A stretch of 64,000 bases of DNA, from contig NZ_FUZE01000019.1 in the NCBI RefSeq assembly GCF_900168205.1, forward strand, positions 1 to 64,000, in the 5' to 3' direction. The position numbers and the translations under genes were made by a program. The notes under the pieces were generated by a model. It did no database searches and was not told where the DNA came from. It saw nothing but the letters and a program-made list of their open reading frames with translations. The stretch is from Chryseobacterium balustinum (GTDB lineage: Bacteria > Bacteroidota > Bacteroidia > Flavobacteriales > Weeksellaceae). How positions within the stretch are numbered: position 1 is the first letter of the stretch; every line of letters starts with the position of its first letter. Below, in pieces: positions 8,652-16,929 of this stretch.

Positions 8652-9716
8652 TTAATTTCCAAAAGCTAAAATCACAGCTCCTGTAATCATTAAGTTGACC
8701 AATGCCAATGGAATTAATGTTTTCCATCCTAAGTGCATTAATTGATCGTATCTGAATCTTGGAAGCGTCCATCTGATCCACATAAAGATCAAAATTCCGA
8801 TTATTGTTTTAGATAAAAATGCTACGATACTCAAAATACCTGCTACATTTTCTCCCCAGTTTTCAGTAACCCAGTCAATTCCCGGATAGTTGTAGCCTCC
8901 GAAGAAAAGCACGACCATGAAAGCATTAGAAATAAACATATTCACATATTCACCAAACATGTATAAACCTAACTTCATTGAAGAATATTCAGTTGTATAT
9001 CCTGTTACCAATTCAGATTCACATTCAGGTAAATCGAAAGGGTGACGGTTGGTTTCTGCCAAAGCTGCAACAAAGAAAATTAAGAACGCCAATGGTTGGT
9101 AGAAAATATTCCAGTTCATCCCAGAACCGATAGGGATAATTCCCCAAAGTTTTCCTTCCGTTTGATTTTCAGTAATTACTTTTAAATCTAAACTTCCTGA
9201 CATCATAATGATAGAAAGTAATGCAAGACCCATTGCCAATTCGTAAGAAATCATCTGCGAAGAAGCACGGATAGCACCTAATAATGAATACTTGTTGTTG
9301 GAAGCCCAGCCTCCGATCATAATTCCGTAAACTCCGATAGAAGCCATTCCGATGATGAAAAGTACACCAACATCGATGTTAGCAACCTGAAGATCATAAG
9401 AAACATCTCCGATGTTCAATGTTTTACCCCAAGGAATAACCGCTCCGGTAATTAATGAAATAAACATCACCAATGCAGGTCCCAATACGAAAAGAAACTT
9501 TTCTGCATTGGCAGGAGTAAAGTCTTCTTTAAAGAAAAATTTACCACCATCCGCAAGAGGCTGCAGCAAACCGAAAGGTCCTGATCTGTTGGGCCCGATT
9601 CTGTCCTGCATAATGGCTGCAACTTTTCTTTCTGCCCAAGTAGAGTAGGCTGCAATCGTTAATGAAAGCAGGAAAAGTGCAAGTACAAGTATTAATTTAA
9701 ATGTAATTAAATCCAT
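8652..9716 (-). CDS. nuoH: NADH-quinone oxidoreductase subunit H
   Basis: 354 residues with eight or nine membrane helices; equivalent to ND1, forming the membrane side of the quinone-binding chamber. Signatures are AERKVAAIMQDRIGPNRSGP near the N terminus and AETNRHPFDLPECESELVTG in the middle, both lining the quinone tunnel and the entry to the proton path. Length is normal. Confidence 0.97.
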   Translation of the reverse strand: MDLITFKLILVLALFLLSLTIAAYSTWAERKVAAIMQDRIGPNRSGPFGLLQPLADGGKFFFKEDFTPANAEKFLFVLGPALVMFISLITGAVIPWGKTLNIGDVSYDLQVANIDVGVLFIIGMASIGVYGIMIGGWASNNKYSLLGAIRASSQMISYELAMGLALLSIIMMSGSLDLKVITENQTEGKLWGIIPIGSGMNWNIFYQPLAFLIFFVAALAETNRHPFDLPECESELVTGYTTEYSSMKLGLYMFGEYVNMFISNAFMVVLFFGGYNYPGIDWVTENWGENVAGILSIVAFLSKTIIGILIFMWIRWTLPRFRYDQLMHLGWKTLIPLALVNLMITGAVILAFGN

Positions 9717-9722
9717 TCTAAA

Positions 9723-9750
9723 TTTTAGATTTTAGATTTTAGATTATAAA
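9723..9750. repeat. Heptanucleotide array between nuoG and nuoH
   Basis: Three exact TTTTAGA units and one variant (TTATAAA), starting 7 bases before the nuoH start codon. A facing AATCTAAAATTT at about 9767-9778 can pair with the AAATTTTAGATT at the near end, so the transcribed spacer could fold. Confidence 0.7.
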
Positions 9751-9789
9751 TTCATTTAAAATTTACAATCTAAAATTTATAATTTGTTA

Positions 9790-10788
9790 TTATTTTTCGT
9801 CTTTTTCGCTGATTTCTTTAGCCATCGGATTGTCTAAAACTCTCAATTCGTCTTTAGGCTTCTCGTAATGGTTTAATGAAATAACCGAATGTCTGTCGAT
9901 ATGTCTTGGTCCTTCAATGTTCCAATCGCTAAGATTTTTTCTTTCGAAACGACAAGTGTCACAAATAAATTCTTCAACTTCTCCCCATTGATCTTTTCTT
10001 GCAGTAACTCTTACGATCTCGTCACCTTTCATGTAAACCGTAGCTTTTCCTGAACATTTATCACACTTACAAGTAGCATTCATTGGCTTTGTAAACCAAA
10101 CTCTGCTTGTAAAACGAGCTGTTCTGTCTGTTAATGCTCCAACCGGGCAAACGTCGATTACGTTCCCGATAAAGTCATTATCTAAAGCTTTATTTAAATA
10201 CGTAGAAATTTCAGCATGATCTCCTCTGAAAAGAATTCCGTGCTCACGTTCACCTGTCAATTGATTAGCCGCCAAAACGCATCTTGCACACAAGATACAA
10301 CGGTTCATATTCAATTTGATATGTGGACCTAAGTCGTCTGCTTCGTACGTATTTCTTTCAAATTCTGTTCTGGTTTCAAGATTTCCGTGCTCGTAACCCA
10401 GATCCTGAAGATGACATTCACCTGCCTGATCACAAACCGGGCAATCTAATGGGTGATTCACCAACAAGAATTCGGTAACCGCTTTTCTACCTTCCTGAGC
10501 TTTTTCAGAAGAAAGGTTTTTCACTTCCATTCCGTCCATCACATTGGTTCTGCAACTTGCTACCAACTTTGGCATAGGACGCGGATCTGCTTCTGAACCT
10601 TTAGAAACTTCTACCAAACATGTTCTACATCTTCCACCGCTGGTTTCCAATTTGCTGTAGTAACACATTGCTGGAGGAACAGATTTTCCACCGATTTGTC
10701 TTGCAGCTTCCAAAATAGAAGTCCCGGGCAAAACTTCAGCAGTTTGTCCGTCTATCGTTATTTTGAATTTTTTAACCTCTTCGCTCAT
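9790..10788 (-). CDS. nuoG: NADH-quinone oxidoreductase subunit G, short form
   Basis: 332 residues. The N-terminal iron-sulfur part of NuoG is intact: a 2Fe-2S ferredoxin domain (GGRCRTC with upstream and downstream Cys), the HPLDCPVCDQAGEC motif with its His ligand, a 4Fe-4S motif (CILCARC with CPVGAL), and a CxCxxC plus CDTC site resembling the 4Fe-4S cap of molybdopterin enzymes. The protein ends right after this; the several-hundred-residue molybdopterin-type domain of E. coli NuoG is absent, without sign of a frameshift. A short NuoG appears usual in Flavobacteriia, so this is likely lineage-normal rather than broken. Confidence 0.92.
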   Translation of the reverse strand: MSEEVKKFKITIDGQTAEVLPGTSILEAARQIGGKSVPPAMCYYSKLETSGGRCRTCLVEVSKGSEADPRPMPKLVASCRTNVMDGMEVKNLSSEKAQEGRKAVTEFLLVNHPLDCPVCDQAGECHLQDLGYEHGNLETRTEFERNTYEADDLGPHIKLNMNRCILCARCVLAANQLTGEREHGILFRGDHAEISTYLNKALDNDFIGNVIDVCPVGALTDRTARFTSRVWFTKPMNATCKCDKCSGKATVYMKGDEIVRVTARKDQWGEVEEFICDTCRFERKNLSDWNIEGPRHIDRHSVISLNHYEKPKDELRVLDNPMAKEISEKDEK

Positions 10789-10810
10789 AATTATATTTTA
10801 AGCAAATGCT

Positions 10811-11683
10811 TTATTTATATTTTCTTGTATTAAATGTATATCCGATCCCGAAATTAATCTGGTAGAATACAAAATCCTGACTGGCTTTATCAGGCTTATT
10901 ATTAAGAGTTGTTTTAATATCCGGCATATTGATATAACCAAATTTTCCTTCAACTCTTGCCATAATATGATTCCAAAAAACAAAATTGATGTTGGTTCTT
11001 GCATCCAACCCAAATCCTGCTACGTGAAACCTGTCACTTCTTTCGTTTCCGAATAATTTTACATTAGATTTCGGAAACAAAACTCCGATTCCTCCTCCAT
11101 AAGCCCATGAAATATCAAAATTCTTTTTATTTAATAAGCTTTTATATTTCTCAAGACCTGCGTTTACATAATTAAGTCCATCCGTATGTTCAAAAGTCAG
11201 GAATTCCTGATCTGTTAGATCAACTTGCCCGTTCTTAACCATTGCAGCATATTTCGGATCTGAAATATTTCCATTAAAATCAACAGTCTGTTCCTGATCC
11301 ATCACATATTTCATATGATCTTGAGCAATCACCAAAGCCAAATTATCTTTTATAAAATATCCTAGTCTAAAATTAAACTGTGGAGTAGAAATCTGTCCCG
11401 GGTCTACATATGCCCAACTCAAATCTGAAGGTCTGTCATGTGCTACAACATTATTTAATGTAAAATCGTAACCGTTTCCTTTAAATCTGATATCAGAATT
11501 ACTAAATCCTGCTCTGTTCCAACCCCAAAAAACAAACATCTGACCTTTTTTAGTTAGAGGTTCTGGTTTTTCGTAAGATGTTAGAAGTGGTTCATTATGT
11601 CTTTCTTCTAAAGTATCTATCTTAGTATTTTGTCCGAAAACAAAATTTGAGATCAATAATCCTGCAGCAATAAACTTCTTCAA
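10811..11683 (-). CDS. Outer-membrane beta-barrel-like protein inside the nuo operon
   Basis: 290 residues. A signal peptide (MKKFIAAGLLISNFVFGQ) is followed by short alternating strands ending in aromatic residues (FVFWGWNRAGFSN, FNFRLGYFIKDNLALVIAQ, FDISWAYGGGIGVLF, INFGIGYTF), the pattern of an outer-membrane beta-barrel with a C-terminal aromatic strand. It is not a complex I subunit. It lies between nuoF and nuoG with gaps of 14 and 22 bases and no promoter or terminator in either, so it must be co-transcribed. Its function is unknown; a role in envelope or respiratory-complex physiology is only suggested by the position. Confidence 0.8.
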   Translation of the reverse strand: MKKFIAAGLLISNFVFGQNTKIDTLEERHNEPLLTSYEKPEPLTKKGQMFVFWGWNRAGFSNSDIRFKGNGYDFTLNNVVAHDRPSDLSWAYVDPGQISTPQFNFRLGYFIKDNLALVIAQDHMKYVMDQEQTVDFNGNISDPKYAAMVKNGQVDLTDQEFLTFEHTDGLNYVNAGLEKYKSLLNKKNFDISWAYGGGIGVLFPKSNVKLFGNERSDRFHVAGFGLDARTNINFVFWNHIMARVEGKFGYINMPDIKTTLNNKPDKASQDFVFYQINFGIGYTFNTRKYK

Positions 11684-11697
11684 AATTTCAATCTTTA

Positions 11698-13053
11698 TTA
11701 ATTACTTGCTGCAGCTGGAATAGGATCTGCATAATTGGCCAAACCATAATTTTGTGTTAAACACAATTCAGGGTTTTTAATATGCCATTCGAATTCATCT
11801 CTGAAGTGACGAATAGCCGCTGCAACAGGCCAAGCTGCTGCATCACCAAGTGGACAAATAGTATTTCCTTCAATTTTTCTCTGGATATCCCAAAGCAAAT
11901 CGATGTCTTCCATTTTTCCTTCTCCTTTCTCAATTTTTTTCAAAATCTTGTACATCCATCCCGTTCCTTCACGACAAGGAGTACATTGTCCACAACTTTC
12001 GTGATTATAAAATCTTGCCAAAGTCATGGTATGTTCTACGACACACTGGTCTTCATCCAAAACGATAAATCCTCCTGAACCCATCATTGTTCCGGTAGCA
12101 AAACCACCGTCAGCAAGAGATTCATAGTTCATATATCTTGGTTCACCATTTACCGTTTTCAACAACAAGTTTGCCGGCACAATAGGAACTGAACTTCCTC
12201 CAGGAATACAAGCTTTCAGCTTTTTACCATTTGGAATTCCACCACAATATTCATCAGAATAAATAAATTCTTCAACCGTGATGGTCATATCGATTTCATA
12301 AACTCCTGGTTTATTGATATTTCCACAAGCAGAAATTAATTTTGTCCCAGTTGAACGACCAACACCAATTTTTGCATATTCAGCACCGGTAATATCGATA
12401 ATTGGAACAATTGCTGCGATAGATTCAACGTTATTTACAACCGTTGGTCTTTCCCAAAGTCCTTTTACAGCAGGAAAAGGTGGTTTTAATCTTGGGTTTC
12501 CTCTTTTTCCTTCAAGAGATTCAAGTAAAGCAGTTTCTTCACCACAGATATAAGCTCCACCACCTCTTTGAACATAAATTTCACAATCGAAACCTGATCC
12601 TAAGATGTTTTTACCTAAAAATCCTGCAGCTTTAGCCTCTTCAATCGCTTCTTCCAAAATATCAGGAATCCAAGAATATTCTCCACGGATGTAGATATAA
12701 GAAACATTTGAACCTAAAACGAAAGATGAAATCAACATTCCCTCGATCAAAAGATGAGGAAGAAATTCCATCAGATATCTGTCTTTGAAAGTTCCCGGTT
12801 CAGATTCGTCTGCATTCACTACCAAGTGTCTTGGTACGCCTTCCGGTTTTGCCAGAAAGCTCCACTTCATTCCCGTTGGGAAACCTGCACCACCACGACC
12901 ACGAAGACCTGAAACTTTTACTTCTTCAAGGATTTCTTCGGGTGTCATTTTAAAGGCTTTTTCTGCTGCTCCGTAACCTCCTTGTTTTCGGTAAGTTTCG
13001 AAGTAGCGTATTCCTTCTACATGTGCGTCTTTAAGTAAAAGTTTTTTACTCAT
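11698..13053 (-). CDS. nuoF: NADH-quinone oxidoreductase subunit F
   Basis: 451 residues. NADH-oxidising subunit: binds NADH, FMN and cluster N3. The glycine-rich NADH site GRGGAGFPTGMKWSF, the FMN-site region GEETALLESLEGKRG, and the 4Fe-4S motif ESCGQCTPCREGT with the distant fourth Cys in CPLGDAAAWPV are all present. Full length. It works with NuoE and NuoG as the cytoplasmic electron input module. Confidence 0.97.
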   Translation of the reverse strand: MSKKLLLKDAHVEGIRYFETYRKQGGYGAAEKAFKMTPEEILEEVKVSGLRGRGGAGFPTGMKWSFLAKPEGVPRHLVVNADESEPGTFKDRYLMEFLPHLLIEGMLISSFVLGSNVSYIYIRGEYSWIPDILEEAIEEAKAAGFLGKNILGSGFDCEIYVQRGGGAYICGEETALLESLEGKRGNPRLKPPFPAVKGLWERPTVVNNVESIAAIVPIIDITGAEYAKIGVGRSTGTKLISACGNINKPGVYEIDMTITVEEFIYSDEYCGGIPNGKKLKACIPGGSSVPIVPANLLLKTVNGEPRYMNYESLADGGFATGTMMGSGGFIVLDEDQCVVEHTMTLARFYNHESCGQCTPCREGTGWMYKILKKIEKGEGKMEDIDLLWDIQRKIEGNTICPLGDAAAWPVAAAIRHFRDEFEWHIKNPELCLTQNYGLANYADPIPAAASN

Positions 13054-13060
13054 TTTTATT

Positions 13061-13095
13061 TGCTTATTGCAATTAGCTTTTGGCTTTTTGCATTA
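13061..13095. repeat. Degenerate heptanucleotide array between nuoE and nuoF
   Basis: Five 7-base units each with GC at positions 2-3: TGCTTAT, TGCAATT, AGCTTTT, GGCTTTT, TGCATTA. It starts 7 bases before the nuoF start codon; the remaining spacer to nuoE is AT-rich. Confidence 0.6.
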
Positions 13096-13155
13096 ATTAG
13101 TATTAAACGTTAAGTGAATAATTTAAAATCTAAAATTTAGAAATTAAAATTTCTA

Positions 13156-13665
13156 TTAGCCCAAATCAACTTGTCCTTCTCTGCAAAGATCAAGGATTTC
13201 GTCTACCTTTTCTATGGTTAAATTTTCGTGGTAAAACTTTCCTAACTGTAACATTGGAGCGTATCCACAAGCACCCAGACATTCAGCTGGTTTCAATGTG
13301 AACATTCCGTCAGCAGTAGTTTCACCGTCTTTAATGTTCAGTTTTGTTCTGATGTGGTCTAATATTTTTTCGCTTCCACAAACCATGCAAGGTCCGGTTC
13401 TGCATACTTCCAAAACATATTTACCCACCGGTTTCATATTAAACATGGTATAAAAAGTTGCCACTTCATATACTTCAATTGGTTTAATACTCAATAATTC
13501 AGCAACATAATCCATCACAGGAACGTCTAACCAACCTCCGAATTCTTTCTGTGCAATGTGCAACACAGGAAGAAGAGCAGATTTTTGTCTTCCCTCAGGG
13601 TATCTTGCCATAATCTTATGGACCTGCTGTAAACTTTCTGGTTTAAAAGCTATTGTTTCGCTCAT
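13156..13665 (-). CDS. nuoE: NADH-quinone oxidoreductase subunit E
   Basis: 169 residues, thioredoxin-like fold, holds the 2Fe-2S cluster N1a beside the FMN of NuoF. Ligands are visible as CRTGPC and CLGACG (CX4C and CX3C), the typical NuoE spacing. Normal length. Confidence 0.96.
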   Translation of the reverse strand: MSETIAFKPESLQQVHKIMARYPEGRQKSALLPVLHIAQKEFGGWLDVPVMDYVAELLSIKPIEVYEVATFYTMFNMKPVGKYVLEVCRTGPCMVCGSEKILDHIRTKLNIKDGETTADGMFTLKPAECLGACGYAPMLQLGKFYHENLTIEKVDEILDLCREGQVDLG

Positions 13666-13674
13666 ATTTAAAGA

Positions 13675-13702
13675 TTTTAGATTTTAGATTTTAGATTTTA
13701 GA
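13675..13702. repeat. Heptanucleotide array between nuoD and nuoE
   Basis: Four exact TTTTAGA units beginning 9 bases before the nuoE start codon. The far part of the same spacer (about 13770-13801) resembles the far part of the nuoG-nuoH spacer (about 9758-9788): both read TTTAAAATTTAYAATC followed by YAAAATYTATAATTT. Confidence 0.75.
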
Positions 13703-13803
13703 TGAAAACCTTAGTTCTAAAAATCTTATCAATTTTGATATTAATTTATATTTAAAGAGTTTAGATTAATTTAAAATTTATAATCCAAAATCTATAATTT
13801 CTT

Positions 13804-15027
13804 TTATGCGTCTAATTCTCCCGCAATTACATTCATACTACACATCGTAACGATGGCGTCTGAAATTACAGAACCTGTAATCATTTCAGGATATGCTTGG
13901 TAGTAGATAAAACATGGTCTTCTGAAGTGAAGTCTATAAGGGCTTCTTCCACCATCACTCACTAAATAGAATCCTAATTCTCCGTTTCCGCCTTCTACCG
14001 CATGATAAACTTCTCCTTTAGGAACATCTGTTTCTCCCATTACAATTTTGAAATGGTAAATCAATGCTTCCATTTTCTTGTAAACATCAGCTTTTTCAGG
14101 AAGATAAAATTCTGGAACATCTGCATGGAAAGGTCCTTCCGGCAAATTATCATAAGCTTGGTTGATAATTTTAAGAGATTCCCAAATTTCCTGTTGACGA
14201 ACCATGAAACGGTCATACGTATCACCTGAAGTTCCTACCGGAATGATGAAATCGAAATCTTCATAAGAAGAATAAGGCTCTGCAACTCTTACATCATAAT
14301 CAACACCTGTTGCACGTAAATTAGGACCAGTGAAACCATAGCTTAAAGCTCTTTCTGCTGAAATTGTTCCCGCACCAATGGTTCTGTCCATAAATATTCT
14401 GTTTCTCTCCAATAGATTACAGAATTCCTGGAATCTTGCCGGGAATGTTTTAAGGAAATCTTTCAACAACTCATGGAATTTTGGAGTGAAATCTCTTTCA
14501 AAACCTCCAATTCTTCCCATATTGGTTGTCATTCTTGCTCCACAAATCTGTTCGTACATATCATAAATACGCTCTCTTTCGATGAACATATAAGTAAGAC
14601 CTGTAATTGCTCCTGCATCCATTCCTGTTACTCCGTTACAGATTAAGTGGTCACCGATTCTTGCCAATTCCATTAAGATTACACGCATATAATCTACACG
14701 TTTAGGAACTTTTACGCCAATCAGTTTTTCTACTGTCATGTGCCATCCTATATTGTTGATAGGAGCAGAACAATAGTTCATACGGTCAGTAAGTGTAGTA
14801 ATTTGAGCGTAATTTCTTCTTTCAGAAATTTTTTCAAAAGCTCTGTGGATATAACCAACGGTTTGCTCTGCGTGAAGAATTCTTTCACCGTCCATTGTAA
14901 GAACGTTTTGGAAGATTCCGTGCGTTGCAGGGTGAGTAGGTCCCAAATTCAGGGTGTATAATTGCCCGTCGATTTGTTCGTTACTGTTGTGCTGGTTAAG
15001 TATATTAGATAATGAGTTGTCTTTCAT
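13804..15027 (-). CDS. nuoD: NADH-quinone oxidoreductase subunit D
   Basis: 407 residues; 49-kDa subunit related to the large subunit of NiFe hydrogenases, forming much of the quinone-reduction pocket with NuoB. LGPTHPATHGIFQNVL near the N terminus holds the conserved quinone-site His, and GRSPYRLHFRRPCF near the C terminus is the family signature. It is separate from NuoC, unlike the fused NuoCD of E. coli. Confidence 0.97.
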   Translation of the reverse strand: MKDNSLSNILNQHNSNEQIDGQLYTLNLGPTHPATHGIFQNVLTMDGERILHAEQTVGYIHRAFEKISERRNYAQITTLTDRMNYCSAPINNIGWHMTVEKLIGVKVPKRVDYMRVILMELARIGDHLICNGVTGMDAGAITGLTYMFIERERIYDMYEQICGARMTTNMGRIGGFERDFTPKFHELLKDFLKTFPARFQEFCNLLERNRIFMDRTIGAGTISAERALSYGFTGPNLRATGVDYDVRVAEPYSSYEDFDFIIPVGTSGDTYDRFMVRQQEIWESLKIINQAYDNLPEGPFHADVPEFYLPEKADVYKKMEALIYHFKIVMGETDVPKGEVYHAVEGGNGELGFYLVSDGGRSPYRLHFRRPCFIYYQAYPEMITGSVISDAIVTMCSMNVIAGELDA

Positions 15028-15034
15028 AATAATT

Positions 15035-15090
15035 GCTTTTAGCTATTTGCTTCTGGCTATTGGCTAAATGCCATTCGCCATAAGCTATAC
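15035..15090. repeat. Eight-unit heptanucleotide array filling the nuoC-nuoD spacer
   Basis: Eight units in perfect register: GCTTTTA, GCTATTT, GCTTCTG, GCTATTG, GCTAAAT, GCCATTC, GCCATAA, GCTATAC. It occupies practically the whole spacer and its last base is the first base of the nuoC stop codon on the plus-strand reading. The GC dinucleotide opens every unit while the rest drifts. Confidence 0.8.
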
Positions 15091-15584
15091 TATCTACCAA
15101 ACATGGTGTCGTTCTTATCTGTTCTTGTACCATCTTCCAAACGGTATTCTTTCAGCATTGGGTGATAACCAAGATCTTCCATGTTCAGGATTGGCCTTAA
15201 ATCAGGATGTCCTTTGAATTTAATACCGTAGAAATCAAAAGTTTCTCTTTCCATCCAGTTGGCTCCAGCATAAAGTTCTGTCAAAGAATCTACTTCAATA
15301 TTTTCTCTCGACATGAACGCTTTTATACGGATTCTGAAATTCGTCATCATATTTTGTAAATGATAGATAACGCCAATTTCTTTATCTGGAAATTCAGGGT
15401 AATGGATTCCACAAACATCAGTAAGGAAATTAATCTCCAATGATGAATCTTTAAGATAATGAATTACTTTTTTGATGTCCTCTTTTTTAATCTCAACGGT
15501 CAGCATACCATAAGGTTCTGAACTTGAAATTACAGATTCCGGAAACTCTCTCGTTATCGCTTCTAATACAAATTCGTTCGTCAT
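15090..15584 (-). CDS. nuoC: NADH-quinone oxidoreductase subunit C
   Basis: 164 residues, the 30-kDa structural subunit of the connecting module. The family signature ERETFDFYGIKFKGHPDLRP lies in the C-terminal third. Normal for an unfused NuoC. It follows nuoB after an 11-base gap. Confidence 0.95.
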   Translation of the reverse strand: MTNEFVLEAITREFPESVISSSEPYGMLTVEIKKEDIKKVIHYLKDSSLEINFLTDVCGIHYPEFPDKEIGVIYHLQNMMTNFRIRIKAFMSRENIEVDSLTELYAGANWMERETFDFYGIKFKGHPDLRPILNMEDLGYHPMLKEYRLEDGTRTDKNDTMFGR

Positions 15585-15595
15585 TTCCGTATCAA

Positions 15596-16156
15596 TTAAT
15601 TGCTAATATTATAAGAATCAAGCAATGCTTGGTATTCCGGCATATCTCTTCTTCTGATGCTTTCGCTTTCTGCTAAAGCCTGAACCTGCATTACACCTTC
15701 AATAATCTGCTCTGGTCTTGGAGGACACCCCGGAACATAAACGTCTACCGGAATAATTTTATCAATTCCCTGTAAAACGGAGTACGTATCAAAAATACCT
15801 CCACTTGAAGCGCAAGCTCCAACAGCAACTACCCATTTCGGTTCTGCCATTTGGGTATATACTTCTTTTAAAACAGGACCTAATTTTTTTGAAATAGTTC
15901 CACAAACCATCAACATATCTGCTTGTCTTGGTGAGAAAGAGTTTCTTTCCATACCAAATCTGGATGCATCATACGTTGGGTTAAGGGTAGCCATGAACTC
16001 GATACCGCAACAAGAAGTAGCAAAAGGCAAAGGCCAAAGTGAAAATTTTCTAGCCATCCCGATGACACTGCTCAGTTTCGTTGCGAAAAACCCTTCTCCT
16101 TCAAATCCTTCCGGAGCTGGTGCATCTGTTCTTATAATTGGTTTTTGATCTGACAT
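15596..16156 (-). CDS. nuoB: NADH-quinone oxidoreductase subunit B
   Basis: 186 residues; carries cluster N2, the last cluster before quinone. The ligand pattern is complete: the adjacent cysteines in FATSCCGIEF, the Cys in VAVGACASSGG, and the Cys in VPGCPPRPEQI. Normal length. Confidence 0.97.
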   Translation of the reverse strand: MSDQKPIIRTDAPAPEGFEGEGFFATKLSSVIGMARKFSLWPLPFATSCCGIEFMATLNPTYDASRFGMERNSFSPRQADMLMVCGTISKKLGPVLKEVYTQMAEPKWVVAVGACASSGGIFDTYSVLQGIDKIIPVDVYVPGCPPRPEQIIEGVMQVQALAESESIRRRDMPEYQALLDSYNISN

Positions 16157-16259
16157 TTTGTTGATTTTAAGATTTTAATTTAGATTCTAAATTGCTGTTA
16201 ATGTTAACTTTAATTTAATTGTATTAATCTAAATTTCTTATTTAAAATTATAATTGAAT

Positions 16260-16631
16260 TTATTTATCCCAGTCTAGCGCGCCACGTTTCCAAACATAGA
16301 AAAATGCAAGGAAGAATATAGCAACGAATGTAAGCACTGCAAAGAATCCTTCAAGACCAAATTCTCTGAAGTTTACAGCGTACGGATAAAAAAATACGAT
16401 TTCGATATCGAATAATACAAACAATATTGCAGTTAAGAAATACTTGATTGAAAATGGTGTTCTTGCGTTTCCTTCAACAGGTACACCGCATTCCCAGCTT
16501 TGGTTTTTTACAGAATTTCCTTTTTTCTGCTTTGGTCCCAAGAAATGAGCTCCAAGCAAAGAAATGGCTACAAAACCTATTGCAACACCGGCTTGTATAA
16601 GGATCGGAATATAACTTTCAGGTAAATTCAT
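16260..16631 (-). CDS. nuoA: NADH-quinone oxidoreductase subunit A
   Basis: 123 residues, three membrane helices, equivalent to ND3. The loop holding the conformation-sensitive Cys reads SWECGVPVEGNARTPFS, and the second helix contains the conserved acidic FVLFDIEIVFFYPY. First gene of the operon, with a -7 box 23 bases before its ATG. Confidence 0.97.
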   Translation of the reverse strand: MNLPESYIPILIQAGVAIGFVAISLLGAHFLGPKQKKGNSVKNQSWECGVPVEGNARTPFSIKYFLTAILFVLFDIEIVFFYPYAVNFREFGLEGFFAVLTFVAIFFLAFFYVWKRGALDWDK

Positions 16632-16654
16632 TTTTACATTATTATCTCAAGTTG

Positions 16655-16662
16655 CAAATTTA
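16655..16662 (-). promoter_or_regulatory. Probable -7 box of the nuo operon promoter
   Basis: On the minus strand the site reads TAAATTTG, an exact match to the Bacteroidetes TAnnTTTG box, 23 bases upstream of nuoA. I see no TTG at the usual 17-23 base distance, so the -33 element is weak or absent. Confidence 0.55.
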
Positions 16663-16751
16663 GGCAATAAACAATAAAGCATGAAATTAATCAACTTAAA
16701 AGTCTGATTAAAATAGGGAAAAGAGGTAATTTAGAATTATTAAAAATAGTG

Positions 16752-16928
16752 TTATTTCCTCAGTTTTTTGAGCACTGTAAACGCCATAAATGAAATATAG
16801 CCAAAAAGTACACTTGCATAAACAATATTTACAAGGGTATTCATTCTATCGTCAGGTAGAGCGAAGAAGATATTGTATACAGCAAAACCTGCAATAAGAA
16901 TAGCGAAAATAATAAGGTGTGGCTTCAT
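16752..16928 (-). CDS. 58-residue membrane protein
   Basis: A 58-codon frame starting ATG and ending TAA. The translation begins MKPHLIIFAILIAGFAVYNI, continues through a short polar loop (LPDDRMN) and a second hydrophobic segment, and ends in a basic tail LKKLRK: two membrane helices with positive-inside character. It starts one base after the stop of the acetyltransferase-like gene, so the two are almost certainly co-transcribed and coupled. Nothing else occupies this strip. Family unknown. Confidence 0.65.
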   Translation of the reverse strand: MKPHLIIFAILIAGFAVYNIFFALPDDRMNTLVNIVYASVLFGYISFMAFTVLKKLRK

Positions 16929-16929
16929 A

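Noticed and set aside
9790..10788. NuoG as a truncated pseudogene
   Set aside because: All cluster ligands are intact, no leftover downstream frame, and short NuoG seems normal in this lineage.
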